Shown: piece after piece, positions 28,057-36,292 of the stretch | Numbering within the stretch: the first letter of the stretch is position 1 | Layout of the letters: each line of letters starts with the position of its first letter | Origin: Planctomycetaceae bacterium | GTDB lineage: Bacteria; Planctomycetota; Planctomycetia; Planctomycetales; Planctomycetaceae | Length of the DNA stretch: 64,000 bases | Assembly: GCA_017795105.1 (NCBI GenBank) | Contig: CP051247.1 | Coordinates: 5,222,001 to 5,286,000 of the forward strand | Reading direction: 5' to 3' | Position numbers and translations under genes: made by a program | The notes under the pieces: generated by a model | What the model was told of the DNA's origin: nothing | Database searches by the model: none | The model's input: the letters and a program-made list of their open reading frames with translations, nothing else

Positions 28057-28980
28057 ATGAGTCAGACACCGGAACAGACTTCTGCCGAACAGGGTTTCCT
28101 CAGCAATCGCCGCACGCTGCTGCAGGGAGCGGTTGCCGCTTCCGCCGGGTTGCTCGTTGGACGTCAGGCGGTTGGGAAAGAAGCCGCCTCGGGAAAGGTC
28201 GCGAAGAATGGTCGCATCAAGCAGTCGCTGGTTCACTGGTGTTACCGGCCGTATTGGAATGTCGAAGAGATGTGTCAGCTGTGCGTGGAAATGGGGGTGC
28301 CGAGTATCGAGCTGATCGATCCGGAGCATTGGCCGACGCTGAAAAAGCATGGTCTCACCTGTGCCATCGCCGGTAGCCACGGCTTTAAGGTCGGCCCGAA
28401 CGATCCGAAGAACTGGGAGACCTGCGAAGAGATCCTGACAAAGCGAATCAAGCAGGCCGCCGAGTTCGGCTGCCCAAGCGTGATCACGTTTACCGGCATG
28501 AGTGGCGATCTGACCCCGGAAGAAGGGGCCGACAACTGCGTGAAATTCTTCAAGCGAATCATGCCGCTCGCCGAGAAGCATAAGATCAACGTCTGCCTGG
28601 AGCATCTGAATACTCGCGATGACAGCCATCCGATGAAAGGGCATCCCGGGTATCAGGGAGACCATGTCGAGTACTGCATCGATCTGTGCAAACGCGTCGG
28701 TTCGGATCGCATGAAGCTGCTTTTCGATATTTATCACGTGCAGATCATGGATGGCGATGTGATTCGCCGAATCCGTCAGCATAAGGATTATCTGGGCCAC
28801 ATTCACACGGCTGGCAACCCGGGGCGGGGAGAACTCGACAACACGCAGGAGATCAACTATCCCGCCGTGATGCAGGCGCTGCTGGATGTCGGTTACGAGG
28901 GCTACGTCGGCCAGGAGTACATCCCGACGCGCGACGCTCTGACCGGGCTGCAGCAGGCCGTTGCCCTGTGTGATGTTTAA
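28057..28980 (+). CDS. Exported TIM-barrel sugar isomerase-like protein (hydroxypyruvate isomerase type)
   Basis: 307 aa. N-terminal Tat-like signal: SNRRTLLQGAVAASAGLLVG (twin Arg, hydrophobic core). Xylose isomerase-like TIM barrel (AP endonuclease family 2): WCYRPYWNVEEMCQLCVEMG, VCLEHLNTRDDSHPM (Glu metal ligand), LLFDIYHVQIMDGDVI, and the C-terminal GYEGYVGQEYIPTRD (Glu). This resembles hydroxypyruvate isomerase (Hyi)-like proteins common as secreted or Tat-exported forms in planctomycetes. Actual substrate unknown. Strong A/G-rich site AGAGAGATG precedes ATG. Confidence 0.87.
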   Translation: MSQTPEQTSAEQGFLSNRRTLLQGAVAASAGLLVGRQAVGKEAASGKVAKNGRIKQSLVHWCYRPYWNVEEMCQLCVEMGVPSIELIDPEHWPTLKKHGLTCAIAGSHGFKVGPNDPKNWETCEEILTKRIKQAAEFGCPSVITFTGMSGDLTPEEGADNCVKFFKRIMPLAEKHKINVCLEHLNTRDDSHPMKGHPGYQGDHVEYCIDLCKRVGSDRMKLLFDIYHVQIMDGDVIRRIRQHKDYLGHIHTAGNPGRGELDNTQEINYPAVMQALLDVGYEGYVGQEYIPTRDALTGLQQAVALCDV

Positions 28981-29092
28981 TTCACTGCGGGCCGCCTGAG
29001 ACAATTTAGCAGAAGTGAGATGGCAGGGAGCCATCGCGAATCCAGCGCTGGAGTGGACCTCGCTGGAAGTGCGTTTAAGCCGGGAGTCTGTT

Positions 29093-30133
29093 TTGAGCCT
29101 GATTGGCGAGAGTCTGGTCCTGTTTCCGACAGTGGCCCATCACGATGCGACGACGGAGACGTGGCTGGCGGATGTGCACGGCTGGTGCTTCAACAGCGTC
29201 GAAGAAGTGCAGTTTCAGCGGGCTCGGGCGGCCATCCTCCGGCGGACTCTCAAGCTCGACCGCGGGGTTCCCGATCCCCCCTATTTTCGCGAGCGGGCCC
29301 TTGGGTTTGTTGTTGATAACCGCAAGAAAATCGTCGTTGAAATTGCGGATCGGGAAACGGTCAAACTGGCGGTCAAGTCGAAGCGGAACGGGCATTTCAA
29401 GTCGGCTCTCAACCTGGCGCCGCCGATCGAAGATTTCTCCACCCAGACGCCCTTCGGAAGTCTGAAAACAAGCCTGAGTGCGCTGCGGACCGATTGCGAT
29501 CTCAAAGCCGCTGGCGATGTGTATCTGATCCCGCCGACGGGACTGTCGGTCATTTCCGATATCGACGACACGATCAAGTTTTCGAATGTCGCCAACAAAT
29601 CGGAACTTCTGGCCAATACGTTTCTTCGACCGTTCCGTGCCATCGAAGGGATGGCGGAAGTCTTTCAGAAGCTGGCTGCCCGTGACAGCAGCTTTCATTA
29701 CATCTCGGCAACGCCCTGGCAGATGATCGCGACGGTCTCTCGATTTCTGGGGGAGCATGGCTTCCCGGAAGGTTCGATTCATCTGCGGAAGTTCGCCCTG
29801 AAGGACGTGACGTTTCTGAAGAAGATTTTTCCCGCGCACAAGAAAAAGCGGAAAGTCATTGAGAATCTGATGGAACGGTTTCCGGACCGGCGGTTCCTGC
29901 TTTTCGGCGATACCGGAGAGAAGGATCCGGAGATGTACGGCGAGATTGCACGCCGGTATCCCGATCAGGTGCTCGGCATCTGTGTTCGCAACGTGACGCC
30001 GGATCCTCCCGATTCGCTGAGGTATCGTCGGGCGTTTGCTCAGGTGCCGTCTGAGAAGTGGACGGTCTTTGAGGATGCAATGCGGCTCGAATCGATTGTA
30101 CTGCCCGAACTGCTCGGGAGAACGCTTCCCTGA
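29093..30133 (+). CDS. APP1-like phosphatidate phosphatase domain protein (DUF2183)
   Basis: About 346 aa from a TTG at 29093 with GGGAG 6 nt upstream; a GTG at 29015 in phase would add 26 residues. N-terminal part FPTVAHHD...DVHGWCFN resembles the beta region before App1 catalytic domains. The catalytic domain (about 165-315) has SVISDIDDTIKFS (DxDxT, nucleophile Asp), HYISATPW, and LLFGDTGEKDPEMY, the HAD-type motifs of APP1/DUF2183 phosphatases. Yeast App1 dephosphorylates phosphatidate; the bacterial substrate is not known. All key Asp/Thr/Ser/Lys residues are present. Confidence 0.87.
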   Translation: MSLIGESLVLFPTVAHHDATTETWLADVHGWCFNSVEEVQFQRARAAILRRTLKLDRGVPDPPYFRERALGFVVDNRKKIVVEIADRETVKLAVKSKRNGHFKSALNLAPPIEDFSTQTPFGSLKTSLSALRTDCDLKAAGDVYLIPPTGLSVISDIDDTIKFSNVANKSELLANTFLRPFRAIEGMAEVFQKLAARDSSFHYISATPWQMIATVSRFLGEHGFPEGSIHLRKFALKDVTFLKKIFPAHKKKRKVIENLMERFPDRRFLLFGDTGEKDPEMYGEIARRYPDQVLGICVRNVTPDPPDSLRYRRAFAQVPSEKWTVFEDAMRLESIVLPELLGRTLP

Positions 30134-30548
30134 ACCGACAGCCGGATGCCCGGTTGACAATCGGTGAAAAGTCGCTCAATATAAATGAATTCTTATGTCG
30201 ATTTTCTTATTGTCGACGACGATCAATTCGAGTTGAGTTTCTCAGAGTTTCGCTGGTTTGTTTCGAGACGGTGGCGTGAATTCGAACGACTGTTTCGACA
30301 GTCTGTTTTCGCGTGTAATCTGATGCAAGCAGTGATATACTCGTCCCCGTTGTTCTTCACAGGACAGAAGTTCGTCAACATTCAGCGCTCCATTCCGGTC
30401 CTCGTCCTTTCTGAGTGTGAGATCGGGGTCTTGTCTGTCGGATAGTCCATCTTCGACAGGAGCGTCCGGGACTTTCGACTGTCATCCCGGAACCTGAGCG
30501 GCGAACGCTCTGCGGGTCCATTACTTTAGTCGTGTTAGGAAGAAAAAT
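30134..30548. other. Intergenic region upstream of the STAS gene with a possible promoter
   Basis: 415 bp with no plausible gene. TTGACA at 30154-30159 and TATAAA at 30180-30185, spaced 20 bp, resemble a sigma-70 promoter with a long spacer, about 360 nt upstream of the STAS ATG. AGGAAG lies 8 nt upstream of that ATG. No palindromic family member is present, unlike most other gaps. Confidence 0.3.
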
Positions 30549-30902
30549 ATGGCAACAGGCCGACGCATTGATGTCGAAGAAGTCGGTGATGTGACAATCG
30601 CAACTTTCGTTGATCGCAAGATTCTGGACGAGAACAATATTCAGCAGATCGGCAGTCAGCTGTTCGCGCTCGTCGAGGAAGATGGTCGCAAGCGAATCAT
30701 CCTCGACTTCTCGAATGTCGAGTATCTGTCCAGTGCCGCACTGGGAAAATTGATCACGATGGACAAGAAGGTGAAGGGAGCCGGCGGCAAACTGCGGCTG
30801 TGCGCCATTCGCCCCGACATCTACGAAGTGTTCGCGATCACCAAGCTCAACAAGCTGTTTGATATCAAAGACACTCAGGAAGACGCCCTGCAGGGCTTTT
30901 AA
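30549..30902 (+). CDS. STAS-domain anti-sigma factor antagonist
   Basis: 117 aa, a single STAS domain. KRIILDFSNVEYLSSAALGKLITMDK contains the Ser (DFSNVEYLSSAALG) phosphorylated in SpoIIAA/RsbV-type antagonists. In partner switching the unphosphorylated form binds a RsbW/SpoIIAB-type kinase and frees its target. Two kinase-type proteins are encoded immediately downstream (31128 and 31647), so this is one module. Neither a sigma factor nor a PP2C phosphatase gene lies next to it. Confidence 0.93.
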   Translation: MATGRRIDVEEVGDVTIATFVDRKILDENNIQQIGSQLFALVEEDGRKRIILDFSNVEYLSSAALGKLITMDKKVKGAGGKLRLCAIRPDIYEVFAITKLNKLFDIKDTQEDALQGF

Positions 30903-31127
30903 CGCGAAGCCTGTCCCTGCGGCTGGTCGAGAGTGTTGATCGGCGTCCGGAGGGCTCAGGAGCGGACGCGGTCCGCGATTCGAGGGAACAGCAGTTCCCG
31001 GCTGTCTCTGAGGGTCCAGGTTCTCGGATAGCTGGGAGGTCCCATTCAGCGGATTCCAGAAGCGTGTTGTGCGGTTGGAATTCGAGTTCAATTTTCCGGC
31101 AGTTCGCGCGACGCGGTAACTGGTGAG

Positions 31128-31556
31128 ATGATTTTGGCCGAGAAATTCGACGAATTCTTCAGCGAACGGATTCCGAGCGACACCGCTCGCGGGCAGGAAA
31201 TCCAGGAGCGGATCATCGCTCTGATGGAGAAGTACGAGTTCTCTGAACGGGACGTGTTCAGTACACGCCTCGCGCTCGAAGAAGGCATTATCAACGCGAT
31301 CAAACACGGCAATCGGATGGATCTGGACAAGACCGTCCTGATTGAGTGGGGGATCACGAAAGAGGTAGTCAAGGTCGTGATTGAAGATCAGGGCGAGGGC
31401 TTCCGTCTGGAAGACGTTCCGGATCCGACGGCCGATGAGAATCTTGAACGGCCTTGCGGGCGCGGCATTATGTTAATGCGGGCCTTCATGGATGTCATTG
31501 AGTACAATTCCAAGGGCAACGTGCTCACCATCGAGAAACGTCGGGGTGACGAATAG
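31128..31556 (+). CDS. RsbW-type anti-sigma factor serine kinase, copy 1
   Basis: 142 aa HATPase_c_2 (GHKL) protein: N box RLALEEGIINAIKHGN, G1 box EDQGEGF, G2 box CGRGIMLMRAF. All ATP-binding boxes are intact. Expected to phosphorylate the adjacent STAS protein and to hold a target protein inactive. 225 bp after the STAS gene and 90 bp before a paralogue, to which it is related over the whole length (SxRDxFSTRLAL, AIxHGNRMDxDK, DEN/EENLER, GRG). The gap 30903-31127 contains no recognised gene. Confidence 0.9.
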   Translation: MILAEKFDEFFSERIPSDTARGQEIQERIIALMEKYEFSERDVFSTRLALEEGIINAIKHGNRMDLDKTVLIEWGITKEVVKVVIEDQGEGFRLEDVPDPTADENLERPCGRGIMLMRAFMDVIEYNSKGNVLTIEKRRGDE

Positions 31557-31646
31557 CCTGCAGCCGGCTCCGTCGGCTTCCTGGTTCCTTACTGATTGGA
31601 CTCCCTGATCGACATCTTTCCGCGGGCCTGGGAAAGTGACGGGATT

Positions 31647-32105
31647 ATGCAACAGCCGAAAAGTACACAGTCTTCCAGTTCCGGCTGTCTGACGACTTCA
31701 CGCGTGGTCATTCCCAGCGACGACGCCTCTGCGCTCGATCTGCAGGATCAGATCATCGAACAGATGGAGCAGCAGTCGTTCAGCTCCCGCGACCTGTTCA
31801 GCACGCGGCTCGCACTTTCTGAACTGCTGACCAACGCCATTCGTCACGGCAATCGAATGGACTACGACAAGTCGGTGACCGTCGAATGGAGCCTGACGGC
31901 AACACGTATTGACGTCACCATTACCGATGAAGGGGAAGGCTTTGATCCTTCTCATCTGCCCGACCCGACCGAAGAAGAAAACCTCGAACGCTGCGGCGGC
32001 CGCGGAGTCCTGCTGGTCCGCAGCTTTCTCGACGAAGTCTGCTACAACGACCGCGGCAATTCGGTCCACATCGTCAAGCACGCCAGCTCCAGCGACGACG
32101 CCTGA
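31647..32105 (+). CDS. RsbW-type anti-sigma factor serine kinase, copy 2
   Basis: 152 aa from ATG 31647; a TTG 17 codons upstream is in phase. GHKL boxes: SELLTNAIRHGN (N), TDEGEGF (G1), GGRGVLLVRSF (G2). N-terminal 30 residues are Ser/Gln-rich and extra compared with copy 1. Tandem paralogue of the preceding gene, pointing to two outputs for one STAS switch or to specialised partners. A repeat-filled gap follows. Confidence 0.9.
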   Translation: MQQPKSTQSSSSGCLTTSRVVIPSDDASALDLQDQIIEQMEQQSFSSRDLFSTRLALSELLTNAIRHGNRMDYDKSVTVEWSLTATRIDVTITDEGEGFDPSHLPDPTEEENLERCGGRGVLLVRSFLDEVCYNDRGNSVHIVKHASSSDDA

Positions 32106-32145
32106 CATCGCCTCGCCCGCTCAGCTCTAGGTAAGCCACGCCCAA

Positions 32146-32400
32146 CCGGATGGCACAGAGATTCATCTCTGTGTTGCGGAGCAACAGGAAGCCTGTCTTC
32201 AGCGATCCCACGAACTTTCGTCGCTGCCTGGACGTAGCATGAGGATGGCCCAGACGTGTACGTCTGGGTGACGAAGTCACAGGAGGAAGCTGTCCGACGC
32301 TGCCGTAGTGTGAGAGTCTGGCGATTCCGACACGGAGCCTCGGTCAACCACTGGGATGGCACAGAGATTTATCTCTGTGTTGCGAAGCAACAGGAAGCTT
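32146..32400 (+). repeat. Three direct two-hairpin elements (families F, G, F)
   Basis: F at 32146-32190 and 32352-32398: GGATGG foot, perfect stem CACAGAGAT / ATCTCTGTG, mini-hairpin GTTGC-GNA-GCAAC (loops GGA and GAA), tail AGGAAGC. G at 32243-32292: GGATGG, perfect stem CCCAGACGT / ACGTCTGGG, mini-hairpin GTGAC-GAA-GTCAC, tail AGGAGGAAGC. Scaffold identical, stem letters different but fully paired. Direct, not inverted, orientation. Confidence 0.85.
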
Positions 32401-32510
32401 GTCTTCAGCTCGACTTAACGTCAGGACGAATCTTCTCAGACGGAATCGTCGAGCATTCACTCAGTAAGAACGCCCCCGAGGCGGGATCCACCCACAGCTG
32501 CGAGCGACAT

Positions 32511-32785
32511 CCATTCGGCGGCAGGATGCCACCGCTACGAAGAGTTTGTTGCAGGCGTTTTGAACTGAGTCGTCCGATTCCGTTCTCCGACGGCTGCGCC
32601 GCCCCGAAAGATTCTTCCGGGGCTATCCGAAGAGGTTGCCCGGCGTTGCAGCAGGGTGAGAGTCTGGCGGTTCCCATCTGGGACATCGGTTAGCGACCTC
32701 TTGTGGCTGCGCCACTCAGACGCACGCGTCTGAGCCAACCGCTTTACAGCAGAGTTCATTCGGCAACATGCCGCCTCTGCGGAAG
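32511..32785. repeat. Mixed palindromes (families A, D, H) between STAS module and hisA
   Basis: A, inverted and slightly decayed, at 32514-32538 (CGGCGGCAGGATGCCACCG). D-type arm at about 32586-32628 (minus orientation): CCCCGAAAGATT core and GGC-TGC-GCC mini-hairpin. H at about 32698-32745 (minus orientation): GGTTGG foot, perfect stem CTCAGACGC / GCGTCTGAG, mini-hairpin GTGGC-GCA-GCCAC, tail AAGAGGTC. A decayed A-like half arm near 32755. No gene in 32106-32789. Confidence 0.75.
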
Positions 32786-32789
32786 GGAG

Positions 32790-33530
32790 TCAGCTTTGGT
32801 TGACGAGCTTCAGGGCTTCGGGGAGTTCGATCGTGCCTTCGTACAGCGCTCGGCCGATGATGGCGGAGGAGACGAGCGGGCTGCGTTTCTCGATTTCGAG
32901 CAGGTTCTCGATGTCCTTCAGCGTCGTCACACCGCCGGAGGCGATGATGGGGATGCCGCACTCGGCGAGTTCTTCGAAGTCCTTCAGGGTGCCCTCATCG
33001 ATGCCCTGCATCATGCCGTCGTTGGCGATGTTGGTGTAAATAATCGCGGCCAGTTGCGTCCCTTCGAACTGACGGGCCAGGTCAATCGCCGAGGTCTGGG
33101 AAACATCCAGCCAGCCGGCCGTCGCGACCATGGAGTTCTTGGCATCGAGCCCCAGAGCCAGATGGCCGGGATGTTCTTCGATTTCGTGGCGGAACCAGGC
33201 AGGCTGCTTCAGGGCCTGGGTGCCGATGATGGCCCGGTCGATGCCGAGGTCGAGGATGGTCTTAATCGACTCGCTGTTGCGGAGTCCGCCGCCGAGCTGG
33301 CATGGGACGTCGACTGCTTTGACGATCCGCGAGATGACGTCGCCATTGACGACCTTGCCTGCTTTGGCACCGTCGAGGTCGACGAGGTGGATCCGTGTTG
33401 CTCCCTGATCGGCCCACTGTTTGGCGACGGCGACAGGATCATCGTTGAAGACGGTTTCCTGATTGTAGTCGCCCTGACGCAGGCGGACGCAGCGGCCGTT
33501 CAGCAGATCGATTGCCGGAATCAATTCCAT
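32790..33530 (-). CDS. hisA: ProFAR isomerase HisA (histidine biosynthesis)
   Basis: 246 aa TIM barrel. MELIPAIDLLNGRCVRLRQGDY with catalytic Asp8, IHLVDLDGAKAG, VPCQLGGGLRNSESI, LALGLDAKNS, and YTNIANDGMMQGID with the second catalytic Asp and phosphate-binding loops GGG and ASGGVT. Converts ProFAR to PRFAR, step 4 of histidine synthesis. ATG has GAGG 9 nt upstream. Its partner hisH lies 227 bp upstream; hisF is not in the window. Confidence 0.96.
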   Translation of the reverse strand: MELIPAIDLLNGRCVRLRQGDYNQETVFNDDPVAVAKQWADQGATRIHLVDLDGAKAGKVVNGDVISRIVKAVDVPCQLGGGLRNSESIKTILDLGIDRAIIGTQALKQPAWFRHEIEEHPGHLALGLDAKNSMVATAGWLDVSQTSAIDLARQFEGTQLAAIIYTNIANDGMMQGIDEGTLKDFEELAECGIPIIASGGVTTLKDIENLLEIEKRSPLVSSAIIGRALYEGTIELPEALKLVNQS

Positions 33531-33688
33531 CTCGGGAATACCTCGTAACAGAAGCCGGGCGTAATAAGCCCTGCGAAAAAGTGAAAATGGGAGTCCGCAC
33601 GCTATCGTTCGGGCAGATCGGAATCAACCCAGCAGCGGAAATCGGCAGCAGCCGATTCGGGCAGTTTACTGCAAGGTGTAACCGTTCC

Positions 33689-33737
33689 GTCCGCGAATGA
33701 TAGAGCGTTGCAGGCCAATCAACGCTCATTCGCGGAC
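33689..33737 (-). promoter_or_regulatory. Long hairpin in the hisH-hisA spacer
   Basis: Inverted repeat GTCCGCGAATGA..AGCGTT / AACGCT.CATTCGCGGAC: about 17-18 paired bases with a 2-3 nt bulge and an 11-nt loop, starting 20 nt downstream of the hisH stop. No following T tract, so not a typical terminator; an RNA stabiliser, processing site or attenuating structure for hisA are options. Not a member of the dispersed families. Confidence 0.6.
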
Positions 33738-33757
33738 AAACGGCAGCGCGATCCGCT

Positions 33758-34366
33758 CTAGATGGCGGCGAAGTTCTTCAGCAGGTGCAGGCCATGGTCC
33801 TGGCTCTTTTCCGGGTGGAACTGAGCGGCGTGCACATTATCCTTCCAGACCATCGCCACGACATTCTCGCCATGCTCGGTTTTCGAGGCGACGACGCCCG
33901 CATCGGTCGGAACAACGTGGTAGCTGTGGACAAAGTAGAACCAGGCGTCGGCGGGAATTTCCTTGAGAATTGGATTCTCCGGGCGGACCTCGTTGAGCTG
34001 ATTCCAGCCCATGTGGGGGATCTTCAGACCGGGGGTGTCTTTGAAGCGAACGACTTCGCCGGGAATGATGCCGAGGCCTTTATACTCGCCGTCTTCATAG
34101 CTGACATCGAACAGCAGTTGGAGCCCCAGGCAGATGCCGAGAAACGGACGACCGGATTTCACGTGCTCCAGAATCGGCTCGACAAAGTTGCCGTCGTTGA
34201 GGTGAGCCATCGCATCGCGGAAGGCCCCGACGCCGGGCAGGACGAGATGATCGGCGTGGCGGATTTCCTCGGGGGTAGTGCAGATTTTGACATCTGCTCC
34301 GACCTTCTGAAAGCCTTTCTCCACCGAGCGGAGATTTCCCATGCCGTAGTCGATAATGTGAATCAT
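33758..34366 (-). CDS. hisH: Imidazole glycerol phosphate synthase glutaminase subunit HisH
   Basis: 202 aa class I glutamine amidotransferase. MIHIIDYGMGNLRSVEKGF start, catalytic Cys in FLGICLGLQLLFD, His/Glu in VHAAQFHPEKSQDHG. Supplies ammonia to HisF for IGP and AICAR formation. AGGA 4 nt before the ATG. Downstream of the prepilin peptidase gene by 84 bp. Confidence 0.96.
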   Translation of the reverse strand: MIHIIDYGMGNLRSVEKGFQKVGADVKICTTPEEIRHADHLVLPGVGAFRDAMAHLNDGNFVEPILEHVKSGRPFLGICLGLQLLFDVSYEDGEYKGLGIIPGEVVRFKDTPGLKIPHMGWNQLNEVRPENPILKEIPADAWFYFVHSYHVVPTDAGVVASKTEHGENVVAMVWKDNVHAAQFHPEKSQDHGLHLLKNFAAI

Positions 34367-34450
34367 GATTCCTGTTTCTCTGGACGAAATTCCGGAGCTG
34401 AGTGAGTCCGTGGAGCGTGACGGGCGGCGAGCTCGGGCCTTCTCTCTACC

Positions 34451-35752
34451 CTATCGACAGTCGCCTCGCCAGTGGCGTTCGTGCAATTTTCCGCGACTGG
34501 CCGCGATTCCGCTCCAGGAACGCTGTTTCCAGTCGGTTGGCTGCCGGTCGTTCTTGTTGCCCATGTAGAAATGGAGCTGATCGGCGGATCGCCAGCCTCC
34601 TTCTTCGTCCACCCAGGCTTCGATGCCAATGAGCCGCTTGAGCAGCTGCAGGGCGAAGAGCGACATCACGAGGAAGACGAGCATCAGCCCCGCGAACATA
34701 ATCAGCAGCGGGCCCATCATGAAGATGCGTTCAACAGCCGGCCAGATCTGCTGCCAGCCGAAAACGACGAACAATGTCGCCAGCGACAGATACGGTCCGT
34801 AGGGAAGCTCGGCCGGGAACTTCCAGAGCGAGAGGCTGCGGAGAATCGTGACGATCAGAATCACTCCGAGGGCCATGACGGGGGCCATGAAGAAGACGAT
34901 TACGACCGGCTGCCAGCCGATGAAGGAGCCGATCATCGCCATCAGAATGACATCGCCAAAGCCCATCGCTTCCCGCTTCAGAACGAGATGCCCGATGATC
35001 CGCACGGCCCAGACAATTCCGCCGCCGACGATGAATCCGGCCGTCGACATCGCCAGGGCGTGCCAGTGGTGGTTGTACAGAATCCATTGCGGGAAGTAGC
35101 CCATCTGCGGCCAGAGTTCGAGCACTGGAAAGAGCTGCTTCGAGAACTCGACCATCGACGGATCCTGCACCCAGACCGGCAGCATAAAGAAGCCGACGCC
35201 GAGAAACTGGCCGATGAAGCCGACGAACATCGCTGGAACAGTGACGCCGTCGGGGATGATCCACAGATCGAAATCGATGAACGTCGCGACGAACAGTGTC
35301 TCGACCAGAATCAGGAAGAAGATGAATCGGCCCCAGCAGAAGAGCGGGGAAAGCTCCTGCCAGCCGAACAACTGTTGAGCGTTGAAGCTGCTGACGACAC
35401 TCGCCTGTTCGCAGCCGCCCCATTGTTCGGGCGGCATCAGACAGACAAACGTGATGACGACGAGGATTCCGTTCAGGATTTCGAGCCAGGGCTCGCGGCT
35501 CAGTTTGCGACGGCCGCTGAAGGGGGACCGGCCGATAATCCGGGACGTTCCCCAGACTGGCAACGCATGATGCCAGCTCGACTTCGGGTAATGCCCGACA
35601 CGTTCTTCTTTCGAGGCGACCCATTTCCAGGCGGGCCACACATGAAAATGATCGGGCAGCCGGATGATGCAGCGGTTGAGGAACCGTCCGAGGATCAGTC
35701 CCAGCAGAAACAGTCCGCCGCAGATGAATAAATACGGGACGGGCCAGGTCAT
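34451..35752 (-). CDS. A24-family prepilin peptidase-like membrane protein
   Basis: 433 aa with about nine hydrophobic segments. N-terminal leader-peptidase part keeps GRFLNRCIIRLP; the catalytic aspartates of type IV prepilin peptidases are in ATFIDFDLWIIPDG and EAMGFGDVILMAMIGSFIGW (the GxGD-type motif). The Cys-x-x-Cys zinc pairs of PilD methylase domains are missing, and there is a long inter-domain stretch and an extra 60-residue hydrophilic C-terminus with WVDEEGGWRSADQ. Cleaves prepilin/pseudopilin leaders at the membrane. ATG overlaps the aroK stop (ATGA), so translation is coupled to aroK. Confidence 0.88.
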   Translation of the reverse strand: MTWPVPYLFICGGLFLLGLILGRFLNRCIIRLPDHFHVWPAWKWVASKEERVGHYPKSSWHHALPVWGTSRIIGRSPFSGRRKLSREPWLEILNGILVVITFVCLMPPEQWGGCEQASVVSSFNAQQLFGWQELSPLFCWGRFIFFLILVETLFVATFIDFDLWIIPDGVTVPAMFVGFIGQFLGVGFFMLPVWVQDPSMVEFSKQLFPVLELWPQMGYFPQWILYNHHWHALAMSTAGFIVGGGIVWAVRIIGHLVLKREAMGFGDVILMAMIGSFIGWQPVVIVFFMAPVMALGVILIVTILRSLSLWKFPAELPYGPYLSLATLFVVFGWQQIWPAVERIFMMGPLLIMFAGLMLVFLVMSLFALQLLKRLIGIEAWVDEEGGWRSADQLHFYMGNKNDRQPTDWKQRSWSGIAASRGKLHERHWRGDCR

Positions 35753-36288
35753 TGCGAACCGTCCTTTGCCGCCATGTCATTGATTCGGCTGAGAATCTCG
35801 TCGACGAGACTCTCCGGATCGCGGTTCGTGGTCTCGACCTCGAAGTCGCTCACGTCTCGATACAGCGGCTCCCGCTTCTCGAGCAGTGAGCGAATCTCTT
35901 CTTCAAAGCTGAGGTCCGTCAGAGCGGGGCGGCTGCCGGCCGTGGTTTCATCGCTTTGCATACGACGGGCAATCTCGCTGACTTCGGCTGTCAGCCAGAC
36001 GACGGGACCGGCCTGCTGCAATCGCTTGCGAGTGTCGGCGTTCAGAATCGCTCCGCCGCCCGTGGCGATGATCAGCCCCTCGTGTCCGCAGAGTTCGGCA
36101 ATTGCTTCGGCTTCGAGACGACGGAACTCGGCCTCGCCGCTACGAGCGAAGATTTCCGCAATCGTGCAGCCGGCTCGTTCTTCGATCACACGATCGGAGT
36201 CAACCGCTTTCATGTGCAGCCGTTGTGCGAGCATGCCAGCCAGCAGGCTCTTTCCAGTGCCGCGATACCCAACCAGAGAAACGATCAT
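35749..36288 (-). CDS. aroK: Shikimate kinase
   Basis: 179 aa NMP-kinase-like fold. Walker A GYRGTGKS, shikimate-binding DSD (VDSDRVIEERAG), GEAEFRRLEAEAI, ATGGGAI, and the LID region with SRPALTD. Phosphorylates shikimate at the 3-hydroxyl. Four bp after aroDE and overlapping the next gene, so in one operon with both. Confidence 0.95.
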   Translation of the reverse strand: MIVSLVGYRGTGKSLLAGMLAQRLHMKAVDSDRVIEERAGCTIAEIFARSGEAEFRRLEAEAIAELCGHEGLIIATGGGAILNADTRKRLQQAGPVVWLTAEVSEIARRMQSDETTAGSRPALTDLSFEEEIRSLLEKREPLYRDVSDFEVETTNRDPESLVDEILSRINDMAAKDGSQ

Positions 36289-36292
36289 GGTC

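Noticed and set aside
32107..32400. tRNA genes or riboswitch for the F and G hairpins
   Set aside because: No acceptor stem/CCA or cloverleaf; they match the dispersed two-hairpin elements instead.
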